Origin: an uncultured Muribaculaceae bacterium
GTDB lineage: Bacteria; Bacteroidota; Bacteroidia; Bacteroidales; Muribaculaceae
NCBI GenBank assembly: GCA_910584545.1
Contig: CAJUBC010000014.1
Coordinates: 1-41,449 of the forward strand
Reading direction: 5' to 3'
Length of the DNA: 41,449 nucleotides
Position numbers and translations under genes: made by a program. The notes below the pieces were generated by a model that did no database searches, was not told the DNA's origin, and was given only the letters and a program-made list of their open reading frames with translations. How positions within the stretch are numbered: position 1 is the stretch's first letter; each line of letters begins with the position of its first letter. Shown here piece by piece: positions 15,006-23,419 of this stretch.

Positions 15006-16958
15006 CTATTGAGCTTCAACCTGGGTTGCTTTGGCCACTTCGGCGTTGATTTCTTCGGCAAAGTTAATAATTTTCATCGTACCTTTATCACCTTCGCCCT
15101 GTTTTCTTACGGAAACTTCACCATTTTCCGCCTCTTTCTCTCCCACGATTAGCATATAAGGGATTTTCTTGAGCTCGTTGTCTCGGATTTTCTTTCCGAT
15201 TTTCTCGTTACGGTCATCCACGATTGCCCTCACGTCATGCTTCTCGAGTTCCTTGGCCACCTTATATGCGTAGTCGTTGAACTTCTCGCTGATAGGGAGA
15301 ACAACGCACTGCTCGGGAATGAGCCAGAGAGGAAGCTTACCGGCAGTATGCTCGAGGAGCACTGCCACGAATCTCTCCATAGAGCCGAAGGGGGCGCGGT
15401 GGATCATCACTGGACGGTGCTTCTGATTGTCGGCGCCGGTATATTCGAGACCGAAGCGCTCCGGCAGGTTGTAGTCAACCTGGATTGTGCCGAGCTGCCA
15501 GCGGCGGCCGATGGCATCCTTGACCATGAAGTCGAGCTTCGGACCGTAGAACGCAGCCTCGCCCTCAACCTGACGGGCCTTGAGACCCTTCTCGGCGCAC
15601 GCCTCGATGATTGCGTTCTCGGCGAGATGCCAGTTCTCGTCGCTGCCGATGTATTTCTCCTTGTTTTTGGGATCGCGCAGAGAAATCTGAGCTTCGAAAT
15701 TCTGGAAGTCGAGAGCCTTGAAGATATGCAGGATGATGTCCATCACCTTGAGGAACTCACCCTTGATCTGATCGGGGGCGCAAAAGAGGTGGGCGTCGTC
15801 CTGCGTGAATCCGCGCACGCGGGTCAGTCCGTGGAGCTCACCGCTCTGTTCATAGCGGTAGACCGTTCCGAACTCCGCATATCTCAGAGGCAGATCGCGG
15901 TAACTGCGCGGATATGCCTTGTATATCTCACAATGATGAGGGCAGTTCATCGGCTTGAGCAGATACTCCTCACCCTCCTGCGGTGTGTGTATCGGCTGGA
16001 ATGAATCCTTGCCGTATTTCGCCCAATGTCCGGAGGTGACGTAAAGGGCTTTGTTACCGATATGGGGGGTGATTACCTGCAGGTAACCGTATTCCTTCTG
16101 GATCTTGCGCAGATACTGCTCGAGGCGGTCGCGGAGCGCGGCTCCCTTAGGCAGCCAGAGGGGAAGGCCGGCACCAACCGTGGGAGAGAAAGCGAAGAGC
16201 TCCATCTCCTTGCCGAGGATACGGTGGTCGCGCTTCTTGGCCTCCTCGAGAAGGGCGAGATACTCGTCGAGCATCTTCTTCTTGGGGAAAGTGATGCCAT
16301 AGACGCGCACGAGCTGCTGACGTTTCTCGTCGCCGCGCCAGTATGCACCGGCGAGACTCATCACCTTCACCGCCTTGATCGGGGCGGTGGAGGGAAGGTG
16401 CGGGCCGCGGCAGAGGTCGGTGAAGGCACCCTGCGTATAGGTGGTGATGTGGCCGTCCTCAAGTTCGCTGATAAGCTCGCACTTGTAGACTTCTCCACGG
16501 TCACCGAACATGCGGAGCGCGTCGGCCTTGGAGATATCCTTGCGGACGATGTCCTCCTTGCGGCGGGCGAGCTCGAGCATTTTCTCCTCGATCTTCGGAA
16601 AATCCTCGGCGGTGATCCTATGCTCGCCGGGGTCTATGTCGTAATAGAACCCGTTTTCAATGGCGGGGCCGATTCCGAACTTCACACCGGGGTAAAGTTC
16701 CTGAAGGGCCTCGGCGAGGAGGTGCGCCGACGAGTGCCAGAACGCATGCTTTCCTTCGGGATCGTCCCATTTGAAAAGCTCAATCGAGGCATCCGCCGTG
16801 ATGGGACGGCTGATATCCCATTCCTCACCGTTCACCTTTGCAGCGAGCACATCGGCCGCGAAGCGCGGACTGATGCTTTCGGCCACACCGAAAGGAGTGA
16901 TTCCTGACTCGAACTCTCTGACGCTGCCGTCGGGGAATTTTATATTGATCATATTCAT
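15006..16958 (-). CDS. thrS: Threonine-tRNA ligase
   Basis: ThrRS charges tRNA-Thr and edits Ser-tRNA-Thr. The 650-residue protein has all four parts: TGS domain (1-60), editing domain with HSSAHLLAEAL (about 75-85) and its late Cys/His motif, class II catalytic core with motif 2 (RYAEFGTVYRYEQSGELHGLTRVRGFTQDDAH) and the zinc ligands in MNCPHHCEIYK (Cys about 337), and the anticodon-binding domain (LPLWLIPEQCVVLPI through VEAQ). MNMINIK allows a start two codons later; I use the first ATG. Its promoter (17031-17061) lies within the terminator of the preceding S4 gene. A tRNA-Thr(CGU) gene lies 22 kb away. Confidence 0.98.
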   Translation of the reverse strand: MNMINIKFPDGSVREFESGITPFGVAESISPRFAADVLAAKVNGEEWDISRPITADASIELFKWDDPEGKHAFWHSSAHLLAEALQELYPGVKFGIGPAIENGFYYDIDPGEHRITAEDFPKIEEKMLELARRKEDIVRKDISKADALRMFGDRGEVYKCELISELEDGHITTYTQGAFTDLCRGPHLPSTAPIKAVKVMSLAGAYWRGDEKRQQLVRVYGITFPKKKMLDEYLALLEEAKKRDHRILGKEMELFAFSPTVGAGLPLWLPKGAALRDRLEQYLRKIQKEYGYLQVITPHIGNKALYVTSGHWAKYGKDSFQPIHTPQEGEEYLLKPMNCPHHCEIYKAYPRSYRDLPLRYAEFGTVYRYEQSGELHGLTRVRGFTQDDAHLFCAPDQIKGEFLKVMDIILHIFKALDFQNFEAQISLRDPKNKEKYIGSDENWHLAENAIIEACAEKGLKARQVEGEAAFYGPKLDFMVKDAIGRRWQLGTIQVDYNLPERFGLEYTGADNQKHRPVMIHRAPFGSMERFVAVLLEHTAGKLPLWLIPEQCVVLPISEKFNDYAYKVAKELEKHDVRAIVDDRNEKIGKKIRDNELKKIPYMLIVGEKEAENGEVSVRKQGEGDKGTMKIINFAEEINAEVAKATQVEAQ

Positions 16959-17030
16959 CCTATTTCTTAAAAATATTGAATCCGCACCGTCTCCGCATCA
17001 GCATGACTCGTCAGTGCGCATAAATTCGCG

Positions 17031-17061
17031 CAAAGATACAAAAAAAACCGCGAACTGCAAA
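17031..17061 (-). promoter_or_regulatory. Promoter of the thrS-infC-rpmI-rplT operon
   Basis: On the minus strand TTTG (17058-17061), a 19-bp spacer and TATCTTTG (17031-17038) match the consensus exactly. The start point would be near 17025, giving a leader of about 67 nt. The -33 element lies in the loop of the terminator hairpin at 17040-17073, and the terminator's T tract forms part of the spacer. Confidence 0.82.
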
Positions 17062-17073
17062 AAACAGTCCGCG
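17040..17073 (-). terminator. Terminator of the S4-domain gene
   Basis: On the minus strand a 9-bp stem (17065-17073 with 17049-17057, one G-U pair), a T-rich 7-nt loop and then eight T form a strong intrinsic terminator, 44 bp past the S4 gene stop. It overlaps the thrS promoter. Confidence 0.85.
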
Positions 17074-17117
17074 ATTTATATGTAAATAAGGTGTTTTTAT
17101 CAATTTTTCAGAATTTT

Positions 17118-17549
17118 TCAGTCTTCTTCCTCGTCATCATCATCCTCCCAGTCAAGGTAGAACGTATCGGCGTAAGATTCCTCCTTGAAGCGACTCATCT
17201 CGCGCGAATCGCGTTTGGTAGGGCGACCGAGTCCCTTGCGCCGGTCTACGAATCCGGAGATGCGGGTCATCTCCAGCAGGTCGTACTGGCTCTGCGGAGT
17301 GATGTTCTCGAGATAATCCGGCACGAGTTTCGCACCGAGACGTCCCGGAGAGAGAGCTTTCACACGGAAAGAGAAAGTAACCGGAGGCTTGCGCACATCA
17401 ATCACGTCGCCAACCTTGACAGACCGCGACGGTTTCACGGCTACGCCGCCCATCATCACGCGCCCTTTCTTGCATGCATCCGTGGCTATGCTGCGCGTCT
17501 TGAACACGCGCATCGCCCAGAGCCACTTATCAATTCTTTCGTCGTTCAT
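17118..17549 (-). CDS. S4-domain RNA-binding protein (Hsp15/HslR-like)
   Basis: A 143-residue protein with an N-terminal S4 domain (RIDKWLWAMRVFKTRSIATDACKKGRVMMGGVAVKPSRSVKVGDVIDV, residues 5-50), as in Hsp15, which in E. coli binds stalled 50S subunits carrying nascent chains. The middle keeps the Hsp15-like basic strand, then SGFVDRRKGLGRPTKRDSRE. The tail is a strongly acidic run (EDDDDEEED). Start at the ATG at 17549. The META lipoprotein gene ends 28 bp upstream, so the two may be cotranscribed. HslR-type function is inferred from the family. Confidence 0.88.
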   Translation of the reverse strand: MNDERIDKWLWAMRVFKTRSIATDACKKGRVMMGGVAVKPSRSVKVGDVIDVRKPPVTFSFRVKALSPGRLGAKLVPDYLENITPQSQYDLLEMTRISGFVDRRKGLGRPTKRDSREMSRFKEESYADTFYLDWEDDDDEEED

Positions 17550-17577
17550 TCTGTCTTATAGGGAAGGTCTAAGGTTC

Positions 17578-18453
17578 TTATTTGTCGAGAGCACGTTTCA
17601 GGCGCATCACCTCCTTCTGCTGACTGTCGTAGAGTATCACCTCGGTCGACGATACCGGTTTGGCGGCTGAAACCTCTTCGAGAGCCACGAGGAAGAGAGT
17701 CTCGTAGTTCTGGTCGGGACATGCCATCTTGGTGACTCCGAGCGCGCTGATAGATATTGAGTTGGCCTTCTCCATGTCGATCTCGAGATTGCCGTTGAAG
17801 ATATTGCAGCCTGTATTGCCATGCACCTTACCCTCATCCACATCAAACACCATCTTCATGTCGGGAACATTCACATCCTTGTCTCCGATGCGGGTCACGC
17901 GCCATGTGCCGTTAAGGAACTGGAAGTTCTGATGCATCAGTTTCATCACCTCACGGTGTGTCTCGTCATAGAAGAAGAGGTAATAGTTGGAATCCTCCAC
18001 CGTCCAGGAATAATACTTCACGGCACCTAAGGCTGTGTTGATCTCATAGTCGGTGAGACCCTCCTTCTGGCACATCATCATGGTCGAGGCCAGTTCGCCG
18101 AAGCTGATGGTGGAGTCGTTGGGATTATAGTTGTACACAGCGTTTATCACATTGCATCCATTGTTGCCGTACACCCTTTTGTCAGCGGGCACGAACTTCA
18201 GGAACGGTGCCTTTTCACCGACGGCATCCTTGCCGTAGACGGTCTCGATCGCCCAGTCTCCTTTCACCACGCCCCGCTTGATCTCCTCGGGAGTATAAAG
18301 TTTCGCATCCGGTTTGGCGGCGATGTTCTCACGGTCCTGAGGAAGCACAGCCTCCTGCTGGACTTTCTTGGGCCCGAACATCCCGCATCCGGTACAGATC
18401 AGCAGCAGCGCCGCGGGGAGCGCCGTCATGCACTTTGAAATATTACGATTCAT
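17578..18453 (-). CDS. Lipoprotein with two META domains
   Basis: A 291-residue exported lipoprotein (hydrophobic ALPAALLLICTGC, cysteine at 23). It has two META-type domains (HslJ-like). The first (about 65-165) is GDWAIETVYGKDAVG through FGELASTMMMCQ; the second (about 182-288) is GTWRVTRIGDKDVN through ALGVTKMACPDQNYETLFLVALEEV. Both carry the diagnostic NNGCN/GNTGCN motif followed by a Met/Cys-containing strand (STMMMCQ, VTKMACP). In E. coli, HslJ is a stress-linked outer-membrane lipoprotein; here the role is unknown. Downstream of the NADH dehydrogenase gene and 28 bp before the S4 gene. Confidence 0.88.
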   Translation of the reverse strand: MNRNISKCMTALPAALLLICTGCGMFGPKKVQQEAVLPQDRENIAAKPDAKLYTPEEIKRGVVKGDWAIETVYGKDAVGEKAPFLKFVPADKRVYGNNGCNVINAVYNYNPNDSTISFGELASTMMMCQKEGLTDYEINTALGAVKYYSWTVEDSNYYLFFYDETHREVMKLMHQNFQFLNGTWRVTRIGDKDVNVPDMKMVFDVDEGKVHGNTGCNIFNGNLEIDMEKANSISISALGVTKMACPDQNYETLFLVALEEVSAAKPVSSTEVILYDSQQKEVMRLKRALDK

Positions 18454-18506
18454 AATTTTCTCTGATTTATGTTAATATTTAGATTCAACCACAAACAAAA
18501 GGTTTA

Positions 18507-19784
18507 TCAGTCGGCCCAGTGCCGCCGTGCCGGATATCTGGTCGGACGCAACAGGAGCCTCAACGAAGTGTTGAAGAAGAGATAGTTCCAGAACCAATTG
18601 GTGAGGACCGACAGCTTGTTGCGCATCCCGAGTATGGAGAGCAGATGGATAAGCATCCAGACCAGCCACGCCGGATAACCGTGCATGGAGAAACCCTTGA
18701 GATCGGCCACCGCCTTGTTCCTTCCGATCGTGGCCATCGATCCCTTGTCACGGTATCTGAAAGGGTGTCGGAAATGTCCGTCGTTGAGGTTTCGCGCCAG
18801 ATTGCGCGCCTGCTGAATCGCAGGCTGCGCCATCTGGGGGTGTCCCCGGGGATAATCCTCGGTCTCCATCAGGGCAATGTCTCCGATAGCAAACAGAGTG
18901 TCTCCACAGCCGGCCACACGGTTATATTCATCCACCTTTATCCGGCCTCCGTGGCCTATTGCCGCTTCCGGGATTCCCGGCATCGTCTCCCCTCTGACGC
19001 CGGCTGTCCATATCAGTGTCTCGAAATACTCCTTATGACCGTCGGCGAAAGTGACATACTTCTCGTCATACCCTTTCAGCATGGTATTGAGCCTGACATT
19101 CACCATCAGGTTCCTCAGTCCCTCCAGGGCCTTCTCCCGCGATATCGGGCGCATGGCTCCTAAAAGAGAACCGCTCCCCTCTATCAGGGTAATGGTCACG
19201 TCGTCGGGCGACAGCTCCGGATATTCCTTGCGGATTATATATTTCTTCATCTCGCCAAGAGCTCCGGCGATTTCCACTCCGCTCGGACCTCCGCCTACCA
19301 CAAGAAAGCTCAGGAGCTTACGACGCTGCTCAGGATCCCTGCAGATAGCGGCGCGCTCGAAGCGGTCGAGAATCTCGTCTCGGGTATGTGCTGCCTGCGC
19401 CACGGTCTTTATCCCGAATGTCTCCTTATCCAGATTGGGAGTGCCGAAATAATTGCTCGCCGACCCCGCCGCCATCACAAGTCTGTCGTACGTAAGAGTC
19501 TCATAACTTGTGGTGACGGTCCTCGCCTCCGGATCTATCATCTTGACATGACCCAAATGGTAGGAGATGTTGCGGTTCTTACGGAATTCCCTGCGGAACG
19601 GGAAACAGATGTTGGCGCTTACCAGAGCCGAAGAGGCCACCTGATAGAACAAAGGAGGGAAACAATGGAAATTGTTGCGGTCCACCAGTGCCACCTCGAA
19701 TTTATCCGGATTCAGACGCCGGCTTAGGTTAATCCCCGCGAAACCGCCCCCTATTATCACTATTTTCTCTTTACTCTTCTCCAT
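18507..19784 (-). CDS. Type II NADH dehydrogenase-like FAD oxidoreductase
   Basis: A 425-residue pyridine-nucleotide/FAD disulfide-reductase-fold protein resembling NDH-2, which passes electrons from NADH to quinone without pumping ions. Two nucleotide-binding motifs are clear: IIGGGFAGINLSR (FAD, residues 10-22) and VVGGGPSGVEIAG (NAD, about 163-175). The NDH-2 mark DTLFAIGDIA is at about 298, followed by QMAQPAIQQA. The C-terminal 60 residues hold amphipathic or hydrophobic helices (YPAWLVWMLIHLLSILGM; LFFNTSLRLLLRP) for membrane binding. No Na+-NQR genes are nearby. Confidence 0.9.
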   Translation of the reverse strand: MEKSKEKIVIIGGGFAGINLSRRLNPDKFEVALVDRNNFHCFPPLFYQVASSALVSANICFPFRREFRKNRNISYHLGHVKMIDPEARTVTTSYETLTYDRLVMAAGSASNYFGTPNLDKETFGIKTVAQAAHTRDEILDRFERAAICRDPEQRRKLLSFLVVGGGPSGVEIAGALGEMKKYIIRKEYPELSPDDVTITLIEGSGSLLGAMRPISREKALEGLRNLMVNVRLNTMLKGYDEKYVTFADGHKEYFETLIWTAGVRGETMPGIPEAAIGHGGRIKVDEYNRVAGCGDTLFAIGDIALMETEDYPRGHPQMAQPAIQQARNLARNLNDGHFRHPFRYRDKGSMATIGRNKAVADLKGFSMHGYPAWLVWMLIHLLSILGMRNKLSVLTNWFWNYLFFNTSLRLLLRPTRYPARRHWAD

Positions 19785-19878
19785 CTCACGTGTGTGCTTT
19801 ATAGTTTTTTAACAGAAATAGGCCTCATGCGGTTTCCTGATTTCGGATAATCTGACGGATTATTTGCATTTTATTTCT

Positions 19879-19886
19879 TAACTTTG
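19879..19886 (+). promoter_or_regulatory. -7 promoter element immediately before the TPR gene
   Basis: TAACTTTG matches the -7 consensus but ends only 7 bp before the ATG at 19894, so any transcript from it would be leaderless or nearly so. No TTTG lies at the right distance. A 6-bp inverted repeat (ATAATC-TGACG-GATTAT, 19847-19863) lies just upstream and could be an operator. Confidence 0.5.
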
Positions 19887-19893
19887 CAATCTG

Positions 19894-21906
19894 ATGAAGA
19901 AAATCCTCGTGAAAAAATCTCTCGCCCTGATAAAGCAACGCGGAATCACCCTGACAGTCATCATGCTGACATGGTGGCTTCCGGCGCTCGCACAGGTCGA
20001 TGCCGAGCAGGTGCTCGCCATAGGCCGCAACGTGCTGTCGATGGACGACTACATGCTGTCCATCCAATATTTCAACCAGGCCATCAAGGCCAAGCCCTAT
20101 CTCGCCGACCCATACTTCTTCCGCGCTCTCGCCAAGCTTGAGCTCGAGGACTACAAAGGGGCCGAAGAGGACTGCACCGCCGCCATCGAGCGCAATAAAT
20201 TCAAGACCGAAAGCTACAAGCTGCGCGGATTCGCGCGCCAGTTTCTGGGACATAACCGCGAAGCGATAGAGGATTACGACATCGGACTTCGCCATAATCC
20301 CCATGACAAATATTTCCTTTACTATAAATCGGTGGCTCAGACCGAGCTGAAGGACTATGCGGGCGCCGACAGCACCTTCGCGGTGCTTCTGCGCCATTAT
20401 CCACGTTTCGACGAGGGTCTCGGAGCCAGGGCGCGGCTCAACGCGCTCAAGGGCGACACAGCGGCCGCCATCGCTGACCTCGACAAGGCAATCGAATCCT
20501 CCCCCTCCTCTATGCAGCCTTATCTGCTGCGCGCGGAAATAAAGTCCGGTCAGAAGAAATGGGAGGAAGCTCTCGCCGACATGGACAAGGCGGTGAACCT
20601 GCGCCCAAAAGAAGCCGACTTCTACGTGAACCGTGCATTCATCCGCTATAATCTCGACGATTTCTTCGGAGCCATGTCGGATTATAACTACACCCTCGAG
20701 CTGGAGCCGCACAACGAGGGTGCGCTTTTCAACCGCGCGCTACTGCGTTACGAAGTCAAGGACCTTGACCGCGCAGCCGCAGACTTCACCGAAGTACTCC
20801 GCATGAGTCCTGACAATTTCCACGCCCTCTACAACATGGGTCTGGTGGAACTGGAACGCTCCAAGCCCCGCGCGGCACTCGGTTACTTCCGCCGCATCGC
20901 CGACCGCTATCCGAGGTTTTACCCCGTCTATTACGCTCAGGCTGAGGCACTCCGAGACATGGGCGACATGCGGGGAGCAATGCAGAACGTGCGTACCGCC
21001 GATGAATTGGTGAAGCGCTATGTGAAGAATCCCGAAAAGAATCCGCTGGACCGTCCGGTGGTCCAGGCCGGACGTGCGAACTCCTCGGGTGACGGCTCGC
21101 CTGAAAGCGAGATGAGCGACACCGAGGTGATGGACCGCTTCAACCAGCTTGTCACGGTTGGATCTGCCTCCCACGCTTCACTCTCATATAATGAGAAAAT
21201 CAAGGGACGCGTCCAGGACCGAGACATAGCCGTGGAACCGGAGCCCTCATATTCATTCTCGTTCCTCGCAGGAGAATCTTCGCTGAAGTCCACATCCAAC
21301 TATTTCCGTGAGCTCGATGACTTCAACCAACGGGGATATATCCGCCAGAAGGTATGGCTCACTCCCGGAGAGTCAATCTCAGGCGGAGCCGAGAGTATGG
21401 AGAAAATCTTCGGCGTGGCCGACTATTATGAGCAGGCAACAGCACGGCCCGATGCCCGGCCGGCCGACTTCTTCGCGCTCGGAGTGGCGCGCACAATGCT
21501 TAAAGACTATGAGGCGGCGGTCAAGGCTTTCAACAGGGCTTTGGAAACCACCCCCGACTTCACCATGGCGCTCATGGGCCGGGCATTCGCCCGCAGCCGA
21601 ATCCCCGAGAACAGGCTGACAGCACTTGTCGCGGCCGATTACGACAGCGCCCTGCGCCTCAACCCGCTGCTTGTCTACGCATGGTTCAACAAGGGGAATC
21701 TCGCCTACGCCGCCGGCGACTACACCTCTGCGCTCTCTTGCTTCACCCGGTCAATCGAAATCGACCCCTCCTTCGGCGAGGCATACTACAACCGTGGTCT
21801 CACCTATCTGCGGATGGGGAACCGTAGTCAGGCGTTCGCCGACCTCAGCAAGGCCGGGGAGCTCGGAGTGGTTCCCTCCTACAACCTGCTGAAGCGGATG
21901 AAATAA
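19894..21906 (+). CDS. Exported tetratricopeptide-repeat protein
   Basis: A 670-residue periplasmic or secreted TPR protein. An N-terminal signal anchor or peptide (ITLTVIMLTWWLPALAQ) precedes an almost continuous TPR array. The first block (about residues 33-375) has roughly ten 34-residue repeats, for example ADPYFFRALAKLELEDYKGAEEDCTAAIE and ALFNRALLRYEVKDLDRAAADFTEVLRMSP. A Ser-rich linker with low TPR character follows (about 376-480). A second block at the C terminus (about 525-660) includes AWFNKGNLAYAAGDYTSALSCFTRSIEIDPS. It is likely a protein-interaction scaffold; no enzymatic motif is visible. rplY lies downstream with its own promoter. Confidence 0.9.
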   Translation: MKKILVKKSLALIKQRGITLTVIMLTWWLPALAQVDAEQVLAIGRNVLSMDDYMLSIQYFNQAIKAKPYLADPYFFRALAKLELEDYKGAEEDCTAAIERNKFKTESYKLRGFARQFLGHNREAIEDYDIGLRHNPHDKYFLYYKSVAQTELKDYAGADSTFAVLLRHYPRFDEGLGARARLNALKGDTAAAIADLDKAIESSPSSMQPYLLRAEIKSGQKKWEEALADMDKAVNLRPKEADFYVNRAFIRYNLDDFFGAMSDYNYTLELEPHNEGALFNRALLRYEVKDLDRAAADFTEVLRMSPDNFHALYNMGLVELERSKPRAALGYFRRIADRYPRFYPVYYAQAEALRDMGDMRGAMQNVRTADELVKRYVKNPEKNPLDRPVVQAGRANSSGDGSPESEMSDTEVMDRFNQLVTVGSASHASLSYNEKIKGRVQDRDIAVEPEPSYSFSFLAGESSLKSTSNYFRELDDFNQRGYIRQKVWLTPGESISGGAESMEKIFGVADYYEQATARPDARPADFFALGVARTMLKDYEAAVKAFNRALETTPDFTMALMGRAFARSRIPENRLTALVAADYDSALRLNPLLVYAWFNKGNLAYAAGDYTSALSCFTRSIEIDPSFGEAYYNRGLTYLRMGNRSQAFADLSKAGELGVVPSYNLLKRMK

Positions 21907-21924
21907 TCCGATATTCGGCTGAGA

Positions 21925-21956
21925 TTTGGCGATATGCGGGATTTTTATTAACTTTG
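21925..21956 (+). promoter_or_regulatory. Promoter and leader of rplY
   Basis: TTTG (21925-21928), a 20-bp spacer and TAACTTTG (21949-21956) match the consensus. The start point would be near 21962, with a leader of about 98 nt. Its first 42 nt can close into a stem (GCCTTTC near 21961 with GGAAGGC near 21996), a possible regulatory fold. Confidence 0.8.
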
Positions 21957-22060
21957 CCGCGCCTTTCGGAACCCACGCCCGCATGGACGGCAGTCGGAAG
22001 GCATCCGTGTGATGGGAAATATCATCATATTTTGAGTAACACAAATCATCTTTAACAGAA

Positions 22061-22711
22061 ATGAAGAAATTCGCATTAGAGGCTCAGCCCCGTGTTGAGC
22101 TCGGCAAGAAAGCCGTGAAAGCCCTCCGCAAGGAAGGTCTGATTCCCGCAGTCATCAATGGCGGCGAACTCGTTGAACTCCCCTACAACGGTACTCTCAA
22201 GGCCGGACAGAAGCTCGTGGAGCTTGACGCCAAGCGTGGTATCATCACCACCGACATCACTGTAAAGGCAGAGGATGTCCGCAAGCTCATCTATACGCCC
22301 GACATCTTCGAGGTTGACCTCAAGCTCAACGGCGAGGACATCAAGGTAGTGATGAAAGAGCTGCAGTTCCAGCCCGTGAAGGACACCGTCCTCCACATCG
22401 ACTTCCTTCAGGTTTATCCCGACAAGCCCATCGTTATGGAAGTTCCCGTTCAGATCGAGGGTCACGCCGAGGGTGTGAAGGCCGGTGGTAAGCTCACGCT
22501 TTCCATGCGCAAGCTCAAGGTGAAAGCTCCTTATACCGAGATTCCCGAGCGTCTCGTGATCAACGTGGACACTCTCGGTCTGGGCAAGTCGCTCGCAGTA
22601 GGCGACCTCCACTTCGAGGGTCTCGAGCTGATGAACGCAAAGAACGCAGTGGTCTGCGCCGTACAGCTCACACGTGCCGCCCGCGGCGCCGCAGCCAAGG
22701 CCGAGCAGTAA
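22061..22711 (+). CDS. rplY: 50S ribosomal protein L25/general stress protein Ctc
   Basis: L25 binds 5S rRNA; the longer Ctc form carries an extra C-terminal beta domain, as here (216 residues). The L25 part is at about 1-95 (ALEAQPRVELGKKAVKALRKEGLIPAVINGG). The TL5/Ctc C-terminal domain is at about 96-190 (PVKDTVLHIDFLQVYPDKPIVMEVPVQIEGHAEGVKAGG). A short Ala-rich tail ends the protein. Monocistronic: its own promoter upstream and a strong terminator (22737-22773) downstream. Confidence 0.96.
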   Translation: MKKFALEAQPRVELGKKAVKALRKEGLIPAVINGGELVELPYNGTLKAGQKLVELDAKRGIITTDITVKAEDVRKLIYTPDIFEVDLKLNGEDIKVVMKELQFQPVKDTVLHIDFLQVYPDKPIVMEVPVQIEGHAEGVKAGGKLTLSMRKLKVKAPYTEIPERLVINVDTLGLGKSLAVGDLHFEGLELMNAKNAVVCAVQLTRAARGAAAKAEQ

Positions 22712-22736
22712 TAACGAGCTCTGCAACAACATCAGG

Positions 22737-22773
22737 AAGCATCATGCCCCTCAGAGGAGCATGATGCTTTTTA
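22737..22773 (+). terminator. Terminator of rplY
   Basis: The arms AAGCATCATGC (22737-22747) and GCATGATGCTT (22759-22769) are perfectly complementary. The T-rich tail TTTTTATT begins within the right arm. Strong intrinsic terminator just past the rplY stop. Confidence 0.9.
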
Positions 22774-22818
22774 TTGGATTTCTTCATTAATCCCTTCCTT
22801 AGACTCCTTCCCATAAAA

Positions 22819-23382
22819 ATGAAACGCTTTCTCATAGCCTGCTTAGGCAACATGGCGCCCGAATACGTCAACACCCGCCATAATATCGGCTTCATGGTCG
22901 GCGACACTCTCGCCGACGAGGGCGGCGTACCGTTCCAGTCAAAACGCTATGGCGACATAGCCATAATTAAAGTCAAGAACTGCGAGCTGATATTGCTCAA
23001 GCCCTCTACATTCATGAATCTCAGCGGTCAGGCCGTACGCTACTGGATGAATCAGGAAAAGCTGCCGCTCGAGAACCTGTTGGTGGTGGTCGACGACCTC
23101 GCCATTCCTTTCGGCCACCTGCGCCTGCGCAAACGCGGGTCGGACGCCGGCCACAACGGGCTTAAGAACATCGCCGCCCAGCTTTGCACCACCGATTACG
23201 CACGGCTCCGTTTCGGTGTCGGCAACGGCTTCCCGCGCGGAGGTCAGATCGACTACGTGCTCGGTGAGTTCCCCACTGAGGAACGCGCCGAACTTCCGGC
23301 CCTGCTGAAACACGCCGCCGATGCCGTCAAGGCATACTGTCTGTCAGGACCGGACTTCGCCATGAACCATTACAACAACTGA
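22819..23382 (+). CDS. pth: Peptidyl-tRNA hydrolase
   Basis: Pth releases peptides from peptidyl-tRNA that dropped off the ribosome. The 187-residue protein shows N11 in LGNMAPEY, catalytic H21 in TRHNIGFMV, KPSTFMNLSGQAV, the D of VVVDDLAIPFGHLRLRKRGSDAGHNGLKNI (about D93) and the LRFGVGNG motif. I start at the ATG at 22819, which gives the family's N-terminal strand; the frame from 22774 adds an unrelated tail inside the rplY terminator. It lies next to rplY, a common pairing. It converges on the AddB-like gene with only 37 bp between the two stops and no clear terminator there. Confidence 0.97.
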   Translation: MKRFLIACLGNMAPEYVNTRHNIGFMVGDTLADEGGVPFQSKRYGDIAIIKVKNCELILLKPSTFMNLSGQAVRYWMNQEKLPLENLLVVVDDLAIPFGHLRLRKRGSDAGHNGLKNIAAQLCTTDYARLRFGVGNGFPRGGQIDYVLGEFPTEERAELPALLKHAADAVKAYCLSGPDFAMNHYNN

Positions 23383-23419
23383 TCGAACCCCGGTAATCCT
23401 CCCCGTCAAGCAGCGCATC

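Noticed and set aside
19825..20712. A 295-residue reverse-strand frame opposite the TPR gene
   Set aside because: It is a shadow of the TPR coding frame; the plus-strand protein is clearly real.
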